Shown: piece by piece, positions 24,908 through 34,299 of the stretch | Position numbering within the stretch: the first letter of the stretch is position 1 | Layout: every line of letters starts with the position of its first letter | Assembly (NCBI GenBank): GCA_041392835.1 | Contig: JAWKLF010000003.1 | Coordinates: 1-64,000 of the forward strand | Reading direction: 5' to 3' | Source: OLB11 sp041392835 | Lineage (GTDB): Bacteria; Bacteroidota; Bacteroidia; Chitinophagales; Chitinophagaceae | Length of the DNA stretch: 64,000 nt | Translations under genes and position numbers: made by a program | The notes under the pieces: generated by a model | Database searches by the model: none | Seen by the model: the letters and a program-made list of their open reading frames with translations, nothing else | Told to the model about the DNA's origin: nothing

Positions 24908-26383
24908 TTATTGTCTATTTCTCCATGCATTTTGTGGTTTCTGTATAGCTTGCATAGGTTTAGTTTCTTCTTTATAAATAAAATAGGCGCTCAAAGCAGC
25001 CAATTCTTTTTCCTCTTCATTGGTATGCGATAAAGCATCTGTAGAAAAATAGTTAGCAATAAAATGAGTATCATAATTTCGTTTCGTAAAAGCTTCTTGA
25101 TGTATAGCCCATTTGCCAAATGACAAGGTTGTTTCAATACCAATAATTTTAAATTTCAAAATAGCCTCATCCATACGAGCTATAGCTTCATCTCTGGTGG
25201 CTCCCCAAACAATTAATTTTCCTATCATAGGATCGTAATATATTGGAATTTCCAAGCCCTGTTCATAGCCGTCATCTATTCGTATCCATTCTGCTTGAGG
25301 TCTGTCATACACTTTGAGTGTGCCCATATCGGGCATAAAATTGTTCATGGGGTCTTCTGCGCAAATGCGTAGCTCTATAGCATGTCCATTGATTTTTAAA
25401 TCATCTTGCGTAAAAGAAAGTTTCTCATTGTTAGCCACTCTAATTTGTTGTTCAACTAAATCAATGCCAGTTATCATTTCTGTAACACAATGTTCTACTT
25501 GCAGACGCGTATTCATTTCGAGAAAATAGTAATTCAATTGTTCATCTACAAGAAACTCTACAGTGCCAGCACCATAATAATCGCATGCCATAGCCACATT
25601 CACAGCGCATTCGCCCATAGCCTTACGAATAGATTCATTTAAGCACGATGATGGAGCTTCTTCGATAAGTTTTTGGTGTCTCCTTTGTATGGAGCATTCT
25701 CGTTCAAATAAGTAAACTGCATGACCTTGTTTATCGGCCAATATTTGTATTTCTATATGTTTGGGGCTGGCAATATATTTTTCAATAAATACACTATCGT
25801 CCCCAAAAGAATTCAACGCTTCGCTTTTTGCCATTGCTAGCTGTTCTTCTAATTCGCTGGCTTCATGTACTATGCGCATCCCTTTGCCACCACCACCAGC
25901 GCTTGCTTTAATTAACAATGGGAAACCTGTTTTGGCTGCTACCTCTTCTGCTTCTTTTAAATTGGCCAAAGGTTTATCAGTGCCAGGTACCATAGGTACA
26001 TTAAATTTTTTAGCAGATTGTTTGGCTTCAATTTTACTGCCCATCATTCGGATAGACCGAGGCGATGGGCCTATAAATAGTATGTTTTCTTTTTCGCAAG
26101 CTTCGCTAAATGAAGCATTTTCGCTCAAAAATCCATAGCCTGGGTGTATGGCATCGGCACCACTTTTTTTGGCAACTTCCAAAATTTTATCGGCTAAAAG
26201 ATATGACTGATTTGAAGGTGCAGGTCCTATACAGTATTTTTCATCGGCAAATTTTACAAATGGCATTTCGCTATCGGCTTCGCTATAAACTGCTACCGTT
26301 TTGATATTCATTTTTTTTGCAGTACGCATTACACGCAATGCAATCTCGCCTCTATTGGCTACTAATATTTTTTGAATAGACAT
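24908..26383 (-). CDS. accC: Biotin carboxylase (acetyl-CoA or acyl-CoA carboxylase subunit)
   Basis: This 491-residue enzyme carboxylates biotin on the carrier protein with ATP and bicarbonate. Visible motifs are KILVANRGEIALRVMRTAK at the N terminus, GYGFLSENASF, the ATP-grasp glycine loop LIKASAGGGGKGMRIV, FIEKYIASPKHIEIQILAD, RECSIQRRHQKLIEEAPS and EMNTRLQVEHCVTE. The C-terminal tail past about 450 is a short low-conservation extension. Biotin carrier and carboxyltransferase genes are not adjacent, so an acyl-CoA carboxylase partner other than acetyl-CoA carboxylase is possible. Confidence 0.93.
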   Translation of the reverse strand: MSIQKILVANRGEIALRVMRTAKKMNIKTVAVYSEADSEMPFVKFADEKYCIGPAPSNQSYLLADKILEVAKKSGADAIHPGYGFLSENASFSEACEKENILFIGPSPRSIRMMGSKIEAKQSAKKFNVPMVPGTDKPLANLKEAEEVAAKTGFPLLIKASAGGGGKGMRIVHEASELEEQLAMAKSEALNSFGDDSVFIEKYIASPKHIEIQILADKQGHAVYLFERECSIQRRHQKLIEEAPSSCLNESIRKAMGECAVNVAMACDYYGAGTVEFLVDEQLNYYFLEMNTRLQVEHCVTEMITGIDLVEQQIRVANNEKLSFTQDDLKINGHAIELRICAEDPMNNFMPDMGTLKVYDRPQAEWIRIDDGYEQGLEIPIYYDPMIGKLIVWGATRDEAIARMDEAILKFKIIGIETTLSFGKWAIHQEAFTKRNYDTHFIANYFSTDALSHTNEEEKELAALSAYFIYKEETKPMQAIQKPQNAWRNRQ

Positions 26384-26490
26384 ACGATTTTTTGATATGT
26401 GCGAATATAATATTTATTTTGGCATTAGACCAAAGAGCACCTAAGTGCCAAATAGCTAGCACGCTGTTCTATAAAGAAAAAAGAAAAGTA

Positions 26491-27468
26491 TTATTTTTTT
26501 AAGCTAAACAAGCTATCGACAAACTCGTATTTATTAAAAATTTGTAAGTCTTGCATTTGTTCACCCACTCCTATATACTTTACTGGTATATTAAATTGAT
26601 GAGCTATAGCAAGTACTACACCGCCTTTGGCAGTGCCATCTAATTTTGTTATAGCCAGAGAGGTTACATCGGTAGCTTGCGTAAATTGCTTGGCTTGTTC
26701 AAGCGCATTTTGTCCTGTGCTACCATCCAATACTAACAGTACTTCATGTGGGGCATCTGGTATAGCTTTTTGAATGACGCGTTTTATTTTACTCAATTCA
26801 TCCATTAAGTAAATTTTATTATGAAGTCTTCCTGCGGTATCTATAATAAGTACATCGGCTTGTTTGGCCAATGCACTATTGGTAGCATCAAAAGCTACTG
26901 ATGCTGGGTCTGAGCCCATTTCTTTTTTTACAATATCTACACCTACACGCTCACTCCAAATAGTTAGTTGATCTACAGCAGCAGCTCTAAAGGTATCGGC
27001 TGCGCCCATAACTACATTTTTCCCAGCGTTTTTATAGTTGTAGGCCAATTTGCCTATGGTTGTAGTTTTGCCTACTCCATTGACACCTACTACTAATATA
27101 ACATAGGGTTTTTTATTTTCTGGCAATTCAAATTTTTGATAATCTAAAAAGGGTGCATCTGTTAGGATATTCATCATCTCTTCTTGCAAAATTTGATTCA
27201 GGTCGGAGGTGCCTATATATTTATCTTTGGCTACTCGTTGTTCTATTTTAGTAATTATCTCAACGGTTGTTTTTACGCCTACATCACTCATGATAAGTGC
27301 TTCTTCTAGTTCATCGAGCACTTCGGCATCTACTGTAGATTTGCCAGCTATGGCTTTGGATATTTTTGTAAAAAAACCTGTTTTTGTTTTTTCTAAACCT
27401 TTATCTAATGTCTCTTTAGCTACTTCTTGCTCTTTATTACGTTTAAAAATTTTATCAAATAGACCCAT
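26491..27468 (-). CDS. ftsY: Signal recognition particle receptor FtsY
   Basis: FtsY is the GTPase receptor that docks SRP-ribosome complexes at the membrane. The 325-residue protein has the NG domain only, with a short basic N terminus (MGLFDKIFKRNKEQ) rather than a long acidic A domain. G motifs: GVNGVGKTTTIGKLA (G1), DTFRAAAVDQL (G2/insertion box), DTAGR (G3) and TKLDGTAKGG (G4). A -7 box lies 22 bases upstream. Confidence 0.96.
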   Translation of the reverse strand: MGLFDKIFKRNKEQEVAKETLDKGLEKTKTGFFTKISKAIAGKSTVDAEVLDELEEALIMSDVGVKTTVEIITKIEQRVAKDKYIGTSDLNQILQEEMMNILTDAPFLDYQKFELPENKKPYVILVVGVNGVGKTTTIGKLAYNYKNAGKNVVMGAADTFRAAAVDQLTIWSERVGVDIVKKEMGSDPASVAFDATNSALAKQADVLIIDTAGRLHNKIYLMDELSKIKRVIQKAIPDAPHEVLLVLDGSTGQNALEQAKQFTQATDVTSLAITKLDGTAKGGVVLAIAHQFNIPVKYIGVGEQMQDLQIFNKYEFVDSLFSLKK

Positions 27469-27490
27469 TTTATTTAGCTGTTTTGAAGGG

Positions 27491-27498
27491 CAAAGCTA
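27491..27498 (-). promoter_or_regulatory. -7 box of ftsY
   Basis: TAGCTTTG on the minus strand lies 22 bases upstream of the ftsY ATG. No clear -33 element is visible. It suggests ftsY has a promoter separate from pyrRB. Confidence 0.4.
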
Positions 27499-27548
27499 CA
27501 TATAAATGGCTATTTTATACGGATAAATTACAATTGAAAATGGTTTGA

Positions 27549-28475
27549 TTAGAATTCTTTTTTTCCAGCCAATAAATACAGTACGGCCATGCGTATGGCT
27601 ACTCCATTTTCTACTTGGTCAAGAATTATAGCATGTTGGCTATCGGCTACATCGGATGTGATTTCTACACCTCTATTTATAGGTCCTGGATGTAGTATTG
27701 TGATTTCTTTCTTTAGGCTTTGCAACATGGTTTTGTTTACTCCAAATTGCAAAGCATATTCTCTGAGTGTAGAAAAAAGAGGGACATTTTGACGTTCAAG
27801 TTGTATGCGGAGTATATTGGCTATATCGCACCATTGGAGTGCTTCTTGTGTATTGTATGAAGTATGTACACCAAGAGATTGAATGTGTTTTGGTATAAGA
27901 GTAGGAGGGCCTGCTACTAATATTTCGGCACCTAATTTTTTGAGACAATAGATATTGCTTAATGCTACTCTTGAATGCATGATGTCGCCAATGATGGCTA
28001 CTTTTTTGCCTTTGAGCGAGCCCACTTTTTCTATCATAGAATAGGCATCTAATAGGGCTTGGGTAGGATGTTCGTTGGTGCCATCGCCTGCGTTGACTAT
28101 AGGTACGTCTATATGCTGTGCTAAGAAGTGTGGTGCTCCACTAGCACTATGCCGCATCACTACTGCATCTACCTTCATAGATAATATATTTTTGACAGTA
28201 TCTATTAGGGTTTCGCCTTTTGAAACACTAGAGCCTGAAGTACTAAAATTTATGGTGTCTGCACCCAATCGTTTTTCGGCTAATTCAAAAGAAATGCGTG
28301 TACGAGTAGAATTTTCATAAAATAAATTTACAATGGTAGTGTCTCTAAGAGATGGAACTTTTTTAATTGGACGGCTAAGTACTTCTTTAAATTGTTCTGC
28401 AGTTTTGCATATCAATAGTATATCTTCTTTGCTTATATTTTTTATTCCAAGAAGATGTTTCGTACTCAACGACAT
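27549..28475 (-). CDS. pyrB: Aspartate carbamoyltransferase catalytic subunit
   Basis: ATCase makes N-carbamoyl-aspartate in pyrimidine synthesis. The 308-residue protein has the carbamoyl-phosphate loop FYENSTRTRISFELAEKRLGAD, the second-domain SSVSKGETLIDT, NAGDGTNEHPTQALLDAYS and HPGPINRGVEI near the C terminus. It follows pyrR by 9 bases on the same strand. No pyrI is seen. Confidence 0.96.
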   Translation of the reverse strand: MSLSTKHLLGIKNISKEDILLICKTAEQFKEVLSRPIKKVPSLRDTTIVNLFYENSTRTRISFELAEKRLGADTINFSTSGSSVSKGETLIDTVKNILSMKVDAVVMRHSASGAPHFLAQHIDVPIVNAGDGTNEHPTQALLDAYSMIEKVGSLKGKKVAIIGDIMHSRVALSNIYCLKKLGAEILVAGPPTLIPKHIQSLGVHTSYNTQEALQWCDIANILRIQLERQNVPLFSTLREYALQFGVNKTMLQSLKKEITILHPGPINRGVEITSDVADSQHAIILDQVENGVAIRMAVLYLLAGKKEF

Positions 28476-28484
28476 AATTTTTTT

Positions 28485-29021
28485 TTATTTTTTATCAAAT
28501 AGTATGACTTCGTCTTTTTCAACTTGTTCTTGCCAATTTACTTTTACTTTTTGATGAATTAATGAGTCTATAGTAAGTCCTACATAGTCTGCCTGAATAG
28601 GAAATTCTCTTCTAAATCGTCTATCAATTAAAGTTAATAATTCTACTTTAGAAGGCCTTCCGAAATCGAGTAAGGCATCAAATGCACAGCGTATTGTGCG
28701 ACCTGTAAATAATACATCATCTATCAAGATTACTTTTTTTTCGTTGAAAGAAAAATTAATCTGAGTTTCCATTGGTATGGGTAGCTGGTCTGAAGATTTA
28801 TGAAAATCATCGCGATAAAATGTTATATCAAGCTGACCGTATGGGATAGTTTTATTGAGTATAGATTCTATATGAGTAACTATACGCTGAGCTAATAAGA
28901 CCCCTCTTGGCTGTATGCCAATGATAACAGAATCTGAAAAATCGATGTGGTTTTCAATTAATTGATGAGCAAGTCTTTCTATTACTATTTGGAATTTTTG
29001 CTTATCAAGGATAGTCTTCAA
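28485..29021 (-). CDS. pyrR: PyrR bifunctional pyr regulator / uracil phosphoribosyltransferase
   Basis: PyrR binds pyr mRNA in response to UMP in many bacteria and has weak uracil phosphoribosyltransferase activity. The PRPP-binding loop VILIDDVLFTGRTIRCAFDAL and GIQPRGVLLAQRIV are clear. I place the start at TTG 29021 (MKTILDKQKFQIVIERL, 178 aa), which fits the family N terminus. A longer frame from TTG 29042 would start inside the -7 box TATATTTG, so it is unlikely to be translated. The 9-base gap to pyrB supports an operon. Confidence 0.88.
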   Translation of the reverse strand: MKTILDKQKFQIVIERLAHQLIENHIDFSDSVIIGIQPRGVLLAQRIVTHIESILNKTIPYGQLDITFYRDDFHKSSDQLPIPMETQINFSFNEKKVILIDDVLFTGRTIRCAFDALLDFGRPSKVELLTLIDRRFRREFPIQADYVGLTIDSLIHQKVKVNWQEQVEKDEVILFDKK

Positions 29022-29039
29022 CGTGCTATTTGTTTGTGG

Positions 29040-29047
29040 CAAATATA
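29040..29047 (-). promoter_or_regulatory. -7 box of pyrR-pyrB
   Basis: TATATTTG on the minus strand ends 18 bases upstream of the TTG start at 29021 and decides between the two possible TTG starts. No clear -33 element is visible. Confidence 0.45.
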
Positions 29048-29087
29048 GTGGAATTATAGATTTAAAAAAAGAGCTTGTCTGAAGACG

Positions 29088-29606
29088 TTAGGGCAACTCA
29101 TTAAATTCTTTAGGTTCTATTCTGGTAAGCACATCAGAATTACTTTCAGTCTGATGTGCTTGTGGCAAATTTTGATAAGGTGTTTCTAACTCTTTTTTAA
29201 TTGTAGTTAAAGCTTGTCTTGAAGTAGTGAGTATGTCTTTAAGTTTTCGAGCTTTTTGGTATGAAAAACCTAACATAATAAATAATATGCCTATAAGCCC
29301 TACCATAGCTTTTACAGCAAAACAAAACAATTCTACATCTCCTTGATTACTAAACGTTGAAATTACATGTTTGGATAGCTCTATTTCGGACAATACATAA
29401 AAGGGAAATATACGAGTCATTAAAAACATAAATACAAAACAGGCTAAACCACACAGATAAAAAAGGTATTCAAAAACAAAATCAAGGCTTTTACTAAGGA
29501 ATAAGTTTTTATGTTTGGAAAGCGCTTGTTCGCTTGTTTCAAATAATAATTTTATTTTTAATGTGTCGTCTATCTTTTGATTTTGTTGCTTATTAAATAA
29601 ATTCAT
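29088..29606 (-). CDS. Hypothetical protein with two membrane segments
   Basis: This 172-residue protein is not recognised. Residues about 42-68 (FVFEYLFYLCGLACFVFMFLMTRIFPFY) and 93-117 (LFCFAVKAMVGLIGILFIMLGFSY) are hydrophobic, with charged, probably cytoplasmic ends: a Lys/Gln-rich start and a C-terminal tail of about 45 residues. No motif suggests a function. It is divergent from the M13 peptidase gene and lies about 65 bases upstream of the pyrR start on the same strand, with a separate promoter between them. Confidence 0.65.
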   Translation of the reverse strand: MNLFNKQQNQKIDDTLKIKLLFETSEQALSKHKNLFLSKSLDFVFEYLFYLCGLACFVFMFLMTRIFPFYVLSEIELSKHVISTFSNQGDVELFCFAVKAMVGLIGILFIMLGFSYQKARKLKDILTTSRQALTTIKKELETPYQNLPQAHQTESNSDVLTRIEPKEFNELP

Positions 29607-29636
29607 TTTGAAAGCTTGTTTTATCCATTATTTTTG
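29607..29636 (+). promoter_or_regulatory. Promoter of the M13 peptidase gene
   Basis: TTTG at 29607-29610 and TATTTTTG at 29629-29636 are 18 bases apart. The chosen ATG 29656 lies 19 bases downstream, whereas the possible start at 29608 would be inside the promoter. Confidence 0.65.
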
Positions 29637-29655
29637 TGACTTATTTATTTTTACA

Positions 29656-31701
29656 ATGCAAATTAGAACCTTACTTATTTATGTATTTGTTGCATCACTT
29701 TTAATCTCATGCAAAGATACCCCAAATTCTACAGTCCAAATAGCTTCTGAAGATATTCTTGAAAATCATATTGATACAACAGTACATCCTGGCAATGATT
29801 TTTTTGCTTTTGCCAATGGTGCTTGGATTAAGAAAAATCCGATACCTGGCAATGAAACAGGTTGGGGCATTTTTAATTTAGTAGATGATGAAAATTATGC
29901 TCGAATTTTGACTATCAGTGAGGCTGCTACCAAATCAAATGCAAACAAGGGAACTCCTATGCAGCTAATTGGAGATTTTTTTTCTGCTGGTATGGATTCT
30001 ATGTCTATAGAAAAACAAGGTATAGCACCTATTCAAATTATTTTAGATTCAATACATGCTATAAAAAATTCAAATGATATTATGCATTGCATAGCATGGT
30101 TACAACAAATTGGTGTAAACTCATTATTTAGTATGTATGTGGGTCAGGATATGAAGAATAGTGAAAAAAACAGATTGTATATTTCACAGGGCGGTTTAGG
30201 CTTGCCAGATAGAGATTATTATTTTAATACAGATTCTAATACAAACAATATTAGAAATCAGTATCAACAACATATACAAAAGATGTTTTACTTGCTGCAC
30301 CAAGACAGTAGTCATGCTATAAGCCAAGCCAAAGGTGTATATGCTTTTGAAAAGCTATTAGCATCATCGCATAAACAACTTGCTGCGCTTAGAGACCCCT
30401 ATGCAAATTATAATAAATGGCACGTTAATAAAACAGAAGCTGAGTATCCCAAAATGCAATGGAGGGATATGTTAAAACAATGGAATGTATCTGCTGACTC
30501 TATTATTATTTGTCAACCCAAATTTTTAGAAACGGCTCAACAATTACTTGCTACAAGTTCTGTAGAAGTATGGAAGGACTATTTAACATGGCATGTTATT
30601 TCTACTTTTTCTAACTATTTGAATGAAGCCTACAATAAAGAAAATTTTAATTTTTATAGTCGTATATTAAATGGACAAAAAGAACAAAAGCCACGTTGGA
30701 AACGAGTATTGAATACTCAAGAAAATGCCTTGGGTGATGCCTTGGGTCAGCTTTTTGTAAAAGAATATTTTCCTGAAAAAACAAAAAAAAGATATGAGAA
30801 ACTTACCGAAGAAATTGTAGAGAGTTATCGCAATCATATACAACAACTTAGTTGGATGAGTGATTCAACAAAACAAAAAGCTATTAAAAAATTAAATGCT
30901 ATTACAAAAAAAGTAGGTTACCCAAATACTTGGAAAGATTATTCTGCAATGGATATTTCAAGAGCTTCATACTGTCAAAATGTAATAGCATCTTCTACGT
31001 GGCACTTTAATTATGAAATCAATAAGCTAAACAAACCTGTAGATAGAACAGAGTGGGGTATGACACCACAAACATATAATGCCTACTATAACCCTTCAAA
31101 CAACGAAATTGTATTGCCAGCAGCCATTTTTACATGTCCTGGTTATGCCGATGATGAAGTAGATGATGCTGTAATATATGGCTATGTGGGAGCATCTACA
31201 ATTGGGCATGAGCTTACACATGGCTTTGACGACGAAGGAAGACAATTTGATGATAAAGGTAATTTAGAAAATTGGTGGAGTATGGAAGATGAAAAAAAGT
31301 TTAAAGAGAGAGCAGATAAATTGGTGAAACAATTTAATTCATATACGGTGTTAGGCAATTTGCACCCCAATGGTGAGGCTACCTTAGGCGAAAATATTGC
31401 AGATTTGGGTGGACTTGTGATTGCTTTGGATGCATTTAAAAAGACAAAACAATTTCAAGAAGGAAAAAAGATAGCTGGCTACACGCCTTTGCAGCGCTAC
31501 TTTATGGGATTTGCTTATGGATGGATGCAAACAAGAACCGATGAAAAGTTAAAAGCACAATTATTGACCGATGTGCATGCTCCTATATTTTTGAGGGTTA
31601 ATTCACCGATGAGTAATTGCGATGAATGGTATAATGCCTTTCAAGTAACGCCTTCTCATGCTTTGTATGTAGATTCAATGAATCGAGTACGTATTTGGTA
31701 A
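29656..31701 (+). CDS. M13 family (neprilysin-like) zinc metallopeptidase, lipoprotein
   Basis: This 681-residue protein has a lipoprotein signal peptide (MQIRTLLIYVFVASLLISC, lipobox LISC), so it is anchored in a membrane facing the periplasm or outside. The M13 N-terminal helical domain includes VHPGNDFFAFANGAWI and GGLGLPDRDYYF. The catalytic C-terminal domain has the zinc motif HELTH (His518-His522) followed by GFDDEGRQFD, and ENIAD with the zinc ligand Glu579. The enzyme should cut oligopeptides. The start is set by the lipobox and the promoter. Confidence 0.92.
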   Translation: MQIRTLLIYVFVASLLISCKDTPNSTVQIASEDILENHIDTTVHPGNDFFAFANGAWIKKNPIPGNETGWGIFNLVDDENYARILTISEAATKSNANKGTPMQLIGDFFSAGMDSMSIEKQGIAPIQIILDSIHAIKNSNDIMHCIAWLQQIGVNSLFSMYVGQDMKNSEKNRLYISQGGLGLPDRDYYFNTDSNTNNIRNQYQQHIQKMFYLLHQDSSHAISQAKGVYAFEKLLASSHKQLAALRDPYANYNKWHVNKTEAEYPKMQWRDMLKQWNVSADSIIICQPKFLETAQQLLATSSVEVWKDYLTWHVISTFSNYLNEAYNKENFNFYSRILNGQKEQKPRWKRVLNTQENALGDALGQLFVKEYFPEKTKKRYEKLTEEIVESYRNHIQQLSWMSDSTKQKAIKKLNAITKKVGYPNTWKDYSAMDISRASYCQNVIASSTWHFNYEINKLNKPVDRTEWGMTPQTYNAYYNPSNNEIVLPAAIFTCPGYADDEVDDAVIYGYVGASTIGHELTHGFDDEGRQFDDKGNLENWWSMEDEKKFKERADKLVKQFNSYTVLGNLHPNGEATLGENIADLGGLVIALDAFKKTKQFQEGKKIAGYTPLQRYFMGFAYGWMQTRTDEKLKAQLLTDVHAPIFLRVNSPMSNCDEWYNAFQVTPSHALYVDSMNRVRIW

Positions 31702-31710
31702 ATAAGAGAT

Positions 31711-32628
31711 ATGAAGATAGTTTTTTTTGGAACGCCCGATTTTGCTGTAGCTAGTTTAGAAGCCTTATTGGCTAATCAACACAAAGTGTTGGCGGTGGTA
31801 ACAGCTCCAGATAAACCCGCTGGTAGAGGTATGCAATTGCAAATATCGGATGTAAAAAAATGTGCTATAGAGCATCAATTACTCGTACTTCAGCCTGAAA
31901 AATTGCGTGATCCATTATTTATTTCATCTTTAAATCAGTTGCAGGCGGATTTGTTTGTAGTAGTGGCATTTAGAATGCTTCCTGAAGTGGTATGGAATAT
32001 GCCACCTCTTGGAAGTATCAATGTGCATGCATCCTTATTGCCCAATTATAGAGGTGCAGCCCCAATACATTGGGCCATCATACATGGAGAGAAAATAACA
32101 GGCGTCACAACTTTTAAATTACAACATGAAATAGATACAGGTCATATATTGAAACAAAAAGAAGTTGCCATATTGCCTGAAGACAATGTGGGTTCTATGT
32201 ATACTAAACTAATGTACGAAGGCGCTAATTTGTTGATAGAAACCTTAAAAGAAATTGAAGCAAACACGATAACCGAAATTCCTCAGCTAGCACTTGAAAA
32301 TACACACCATGCTCCCAAAATAACTAAAGCTATATCAGAGATAAATTGGAATCAGCCTGCTTTGAAAATTCTTAATTTAATAAGAGGCCTTTCTCCTATG
32401 CCAGCAGCTTTTACTTTTTTGCAACAAAAAAGATTAAAAATATATAGTGCTTCTATACTAGAAAGTAACACAATGGCATCTCCTGGCACAGTAAATAGTG
32501 ATCAAAAAACATTCATCAAAATTGCATGTCAAGATGCATGGTTATTGCTCGGCGAGGTGCAACTTGAAGGTAAAAAAAGAATGTCTGTAGAAGATTTCCT
32601 AAAAGGTAATACTATTGAACTAATATAG
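31711..32628 (+). CDS. fmt: Methionyl-tRNA formyltransferase
   Basis: Fmt formylates initiator Met-tRNA using 10-formyl-tetrahydrofolate. The 305-residue protein has IVFFGTPDFAVASLEALL, APDKPAGRGM, and the catalytic hallmark SINVHASLLPNYRGAAPIHWAI. Its C-terminal OB-like domain (about 205-305) includes INWNQPALKILNLIRGLSPMPAAF. It follows the M13 gene by 9 bases and may share its transcript. Its end overlaps the convergent lyase gene by 9 bases. Confidence 0.96.
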   Translation: MKIVFFGTPDFAVASLEALLANQHKVLAVVTAPDKPAGRGMQLQISDVKKCAIEHQLLVLQPEKLRDPLFISSLNQLQADLFVVVAFRMLPEVVWNMPPLGSINVHASLLPNYRGAAPIHWAIIHGEKITGVTTFKLQHEIDTGHILKQKEVAILPEDNVGSMYTKLMYEGANLLIETLKEIEANTITEIPQLALENTHHAPKITKAISEINWNQPALKILNLIRGLSPMPAAFTFLQQKRLKIYSASILESNTMASPGTVNSDQKTFIKIACQDAWLLLGEVQLEGKKRMSVEDFLKGNTIELI

Positions 32629-34158
32629 GTCGGTTTCGCTTATATATTTTCTTACTTTAGCCAATTCTTGATATCGTGCTTTATCTTCTTCTGAAAATTT
32701 AGGGCATAGTTTTCGAGCTGTATCGTAAACACTTTTTGTAATTGGAGCCAATTTGCTTTGTATACCTCTATAGTCTATAGCCTGACAAATAGCAATAAGG
32801 TGCACAGCAAAAACATCGAAAGTATTTTCAATAACTTTATTACAAAGTATAGCTGCATTGCTTCCCATACTTACTATGTCTTGATTGTCATTGTTGTTAG
32901 GAATACTATGTATATACATAGGGTTGCTTAAGGTTTGGTTTTCGGCAGTAGTAGAAGTAGCGGTATATTGCATGCCTTGCATGCCAAAGTTTAAACCAAG
33001 TCTTCCAAGATTAATAAATGGAGATAATTTACCATTCAAATTATGATTCAATAAATAATTTAACTGTCGTTCGGCCAACATAGATAATTTGGTAATAGCA
33101 ATTTTTAATTTATCCATTTCTAAACCAACATAGTCTCCATGAAAATTGCCACCATGATATATATTGCCATTTTGATAATCTATAATAGGATTATCATTGA
33201 CAGAATTTATTTCTTCTGTTAATATTTTTTCTGTAAAAGCTATAGTATCCCATATAGGACCAACTATTTGTGGAATACATCTTGAGCTATAATATTCTTG
33301 TACTTTTTCATCTAATACTTTAGCTAGCACTTCTTTATCATAAAGGTGTTCGTGTCTGTTTTTAAGCATTTTACTACCACGCAATATTTTGCGCATAGCA
33401 GTTGCAACTTGTTGCTGTCCATGATGCGGTTTTACTTGATTCAATTCTTTTGAAATATGATCATCGTAGGCTTCTGAAATTTCGTTTACCATAGCACTCA
33501 TTAATAAGCACCACTTAGTAGCACGATAGGCTAATACTGTATTAATCATACCAATACCCGTCATGCAAGAAGTGCCATTCATGAGTGAAATACCTTCACG
33601 TAAATAAATAGTAAGTGGTTTTAATTTGGCAGCTTGCAAAACTTTTTTGGTTGCTTGTAATTTTCCTTTATAAACTACCTCACCATCGCCTATAAGACAA
33701 AGTGCTACATGAGCCAATTGCACTAAATCACCGCTGGCACCTACACCACCGTGCGTAAATATTTGAGGTAAAATGTTGTGGTTGATAAAGTCGCGTAATA
33801 ATTCGACTGTATCTCTATGTATTCCTGATTTTGCTTTCATAAGACTTGAAAGCCGTGCTAATAAAGTAGCTCTCAAAAAATGCTCGGGTAGTATTTCGCC
33901 ACATCCACTAGCATGACTCCTGATTAAATTAAATTGCAATTTTAAACGGTCTTCATTCATTATACGGTATTGTGCCATAGGACCAAAGCCCGTATTGATA
34001 CCATAAATTAATTTTTTATTGCTGTAGTCAACTAAAAATTTGTGACACTTGTCTATTTCAGATAATGCATTTTTATTAAGTTGTACTTCATTATATTCAT
34101 AAACTATATTGTAAAATTCCCTTAGCGTCAGGTCACCTCCTGTGATTTCTATTTTCAT
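32620..34158 (-). CDS. Aromatic amino acid ammonia-lyase (HAL/TAL family)
   Basis: The enzyme removes ammonia from histidine, tyrosine or phenylalanine using the self-formed MIO group. The MIO triad Ala141-Ser142-Gly143 lies in GGVGASGDLVQLAH and the catalytic Tyr52 in YGINTGFGPM. Other landmarks are GISLMNGTSCMTGIG, DNPIID, HGGNFHGDYVGLEMDK and SIPNNNDNQDIVSMG. The sequence strongly recalls the Flavobacterium johnsoniae tyrosine ammonia-lyase rather than proteobacterial HutH. The substrate-selecting pair is Ser81-His82, which HAL also has, so histidine cannot be excluded. No hutU or hutI is nearby. At 512 aa the length is normal. Confidence 0.88.
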   Translation of the reverse strand: MKIEITGGDLTLREFYNIVYEYNEVQLNKNALSEIDKCHKFLVDYSNKKLIYGINTGFGPMAQYRIMNEDRLKLQFNLIRSHASGCGEILPEHFLRATLLARLSSLMKAKSGIHRDTVELLRDFINHNILPQIFTHGGVGASGDLVQLAHVALCLIGDGEVVYKGKLQATKKVLQAAKLKPLTIYLREGISLMNGTSCMTGIGMINTVLAYRATKWCLLMSAMVNEISEAYDDHISKELNQVKPHHGQQQVATAMRKILRGSKMLKNRHEHLYDKEVLAKVLDEKVQEYYSSRCIPQIVGPIWDTIAFTEKILTEEINSVNDNPIIDYQNGNIYHGGNFHGDYVGLEMDKLKIAITKLSMLAERQLNYLLNHNLNGKLSPFINLGRLGLNFGMQGMQYTATSTTAENQTLSNPMYIHSIPNNNDNQDIVSMGSNAAILCNKVIENTFDVFAVHLIAICQAIDYRGIQSKLAPITKSVYDTARKLCPKFSEEDKARYQELAKVRKYISETDLY

Positions 34159-34175
34159 ATAAAATGTATAATGGG

Positions 34176-34183
34176 CAAATGTA
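34176..34183 (-). promoter_or_regulatory. -7 box of the ammonia-lyase gene
   Basis: TACATTTG on the minus strand is 17 bases upstream of ATG 34158. No -33 element is evident. Confidence 0.4.
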
Positions 34184-34251
34184 TCAAAATATTTTTAGCT
34201 ATATAATTTTTATCAATTCACTCAACAATATTTAAAAAATTATATGTATTA

Positions 34252-34282
34252 TTTGTTTAAACAAGTAATATGTATTAATTTG
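34252..34282 (+). promoter_or_regulatory. Promoter of the choice-of-anchor V gene
   Basis: TTTG at 34252-34255 and TTAATTTG at 34275-34282 are 19 bases apart; the -7 box differs from TAnnTTTG at one base. The ATG 34300 is 17 bases downstream. Confidence 0.5.
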
Positions 34283-34299
34283 CTTTAAAATCCTTTCTC

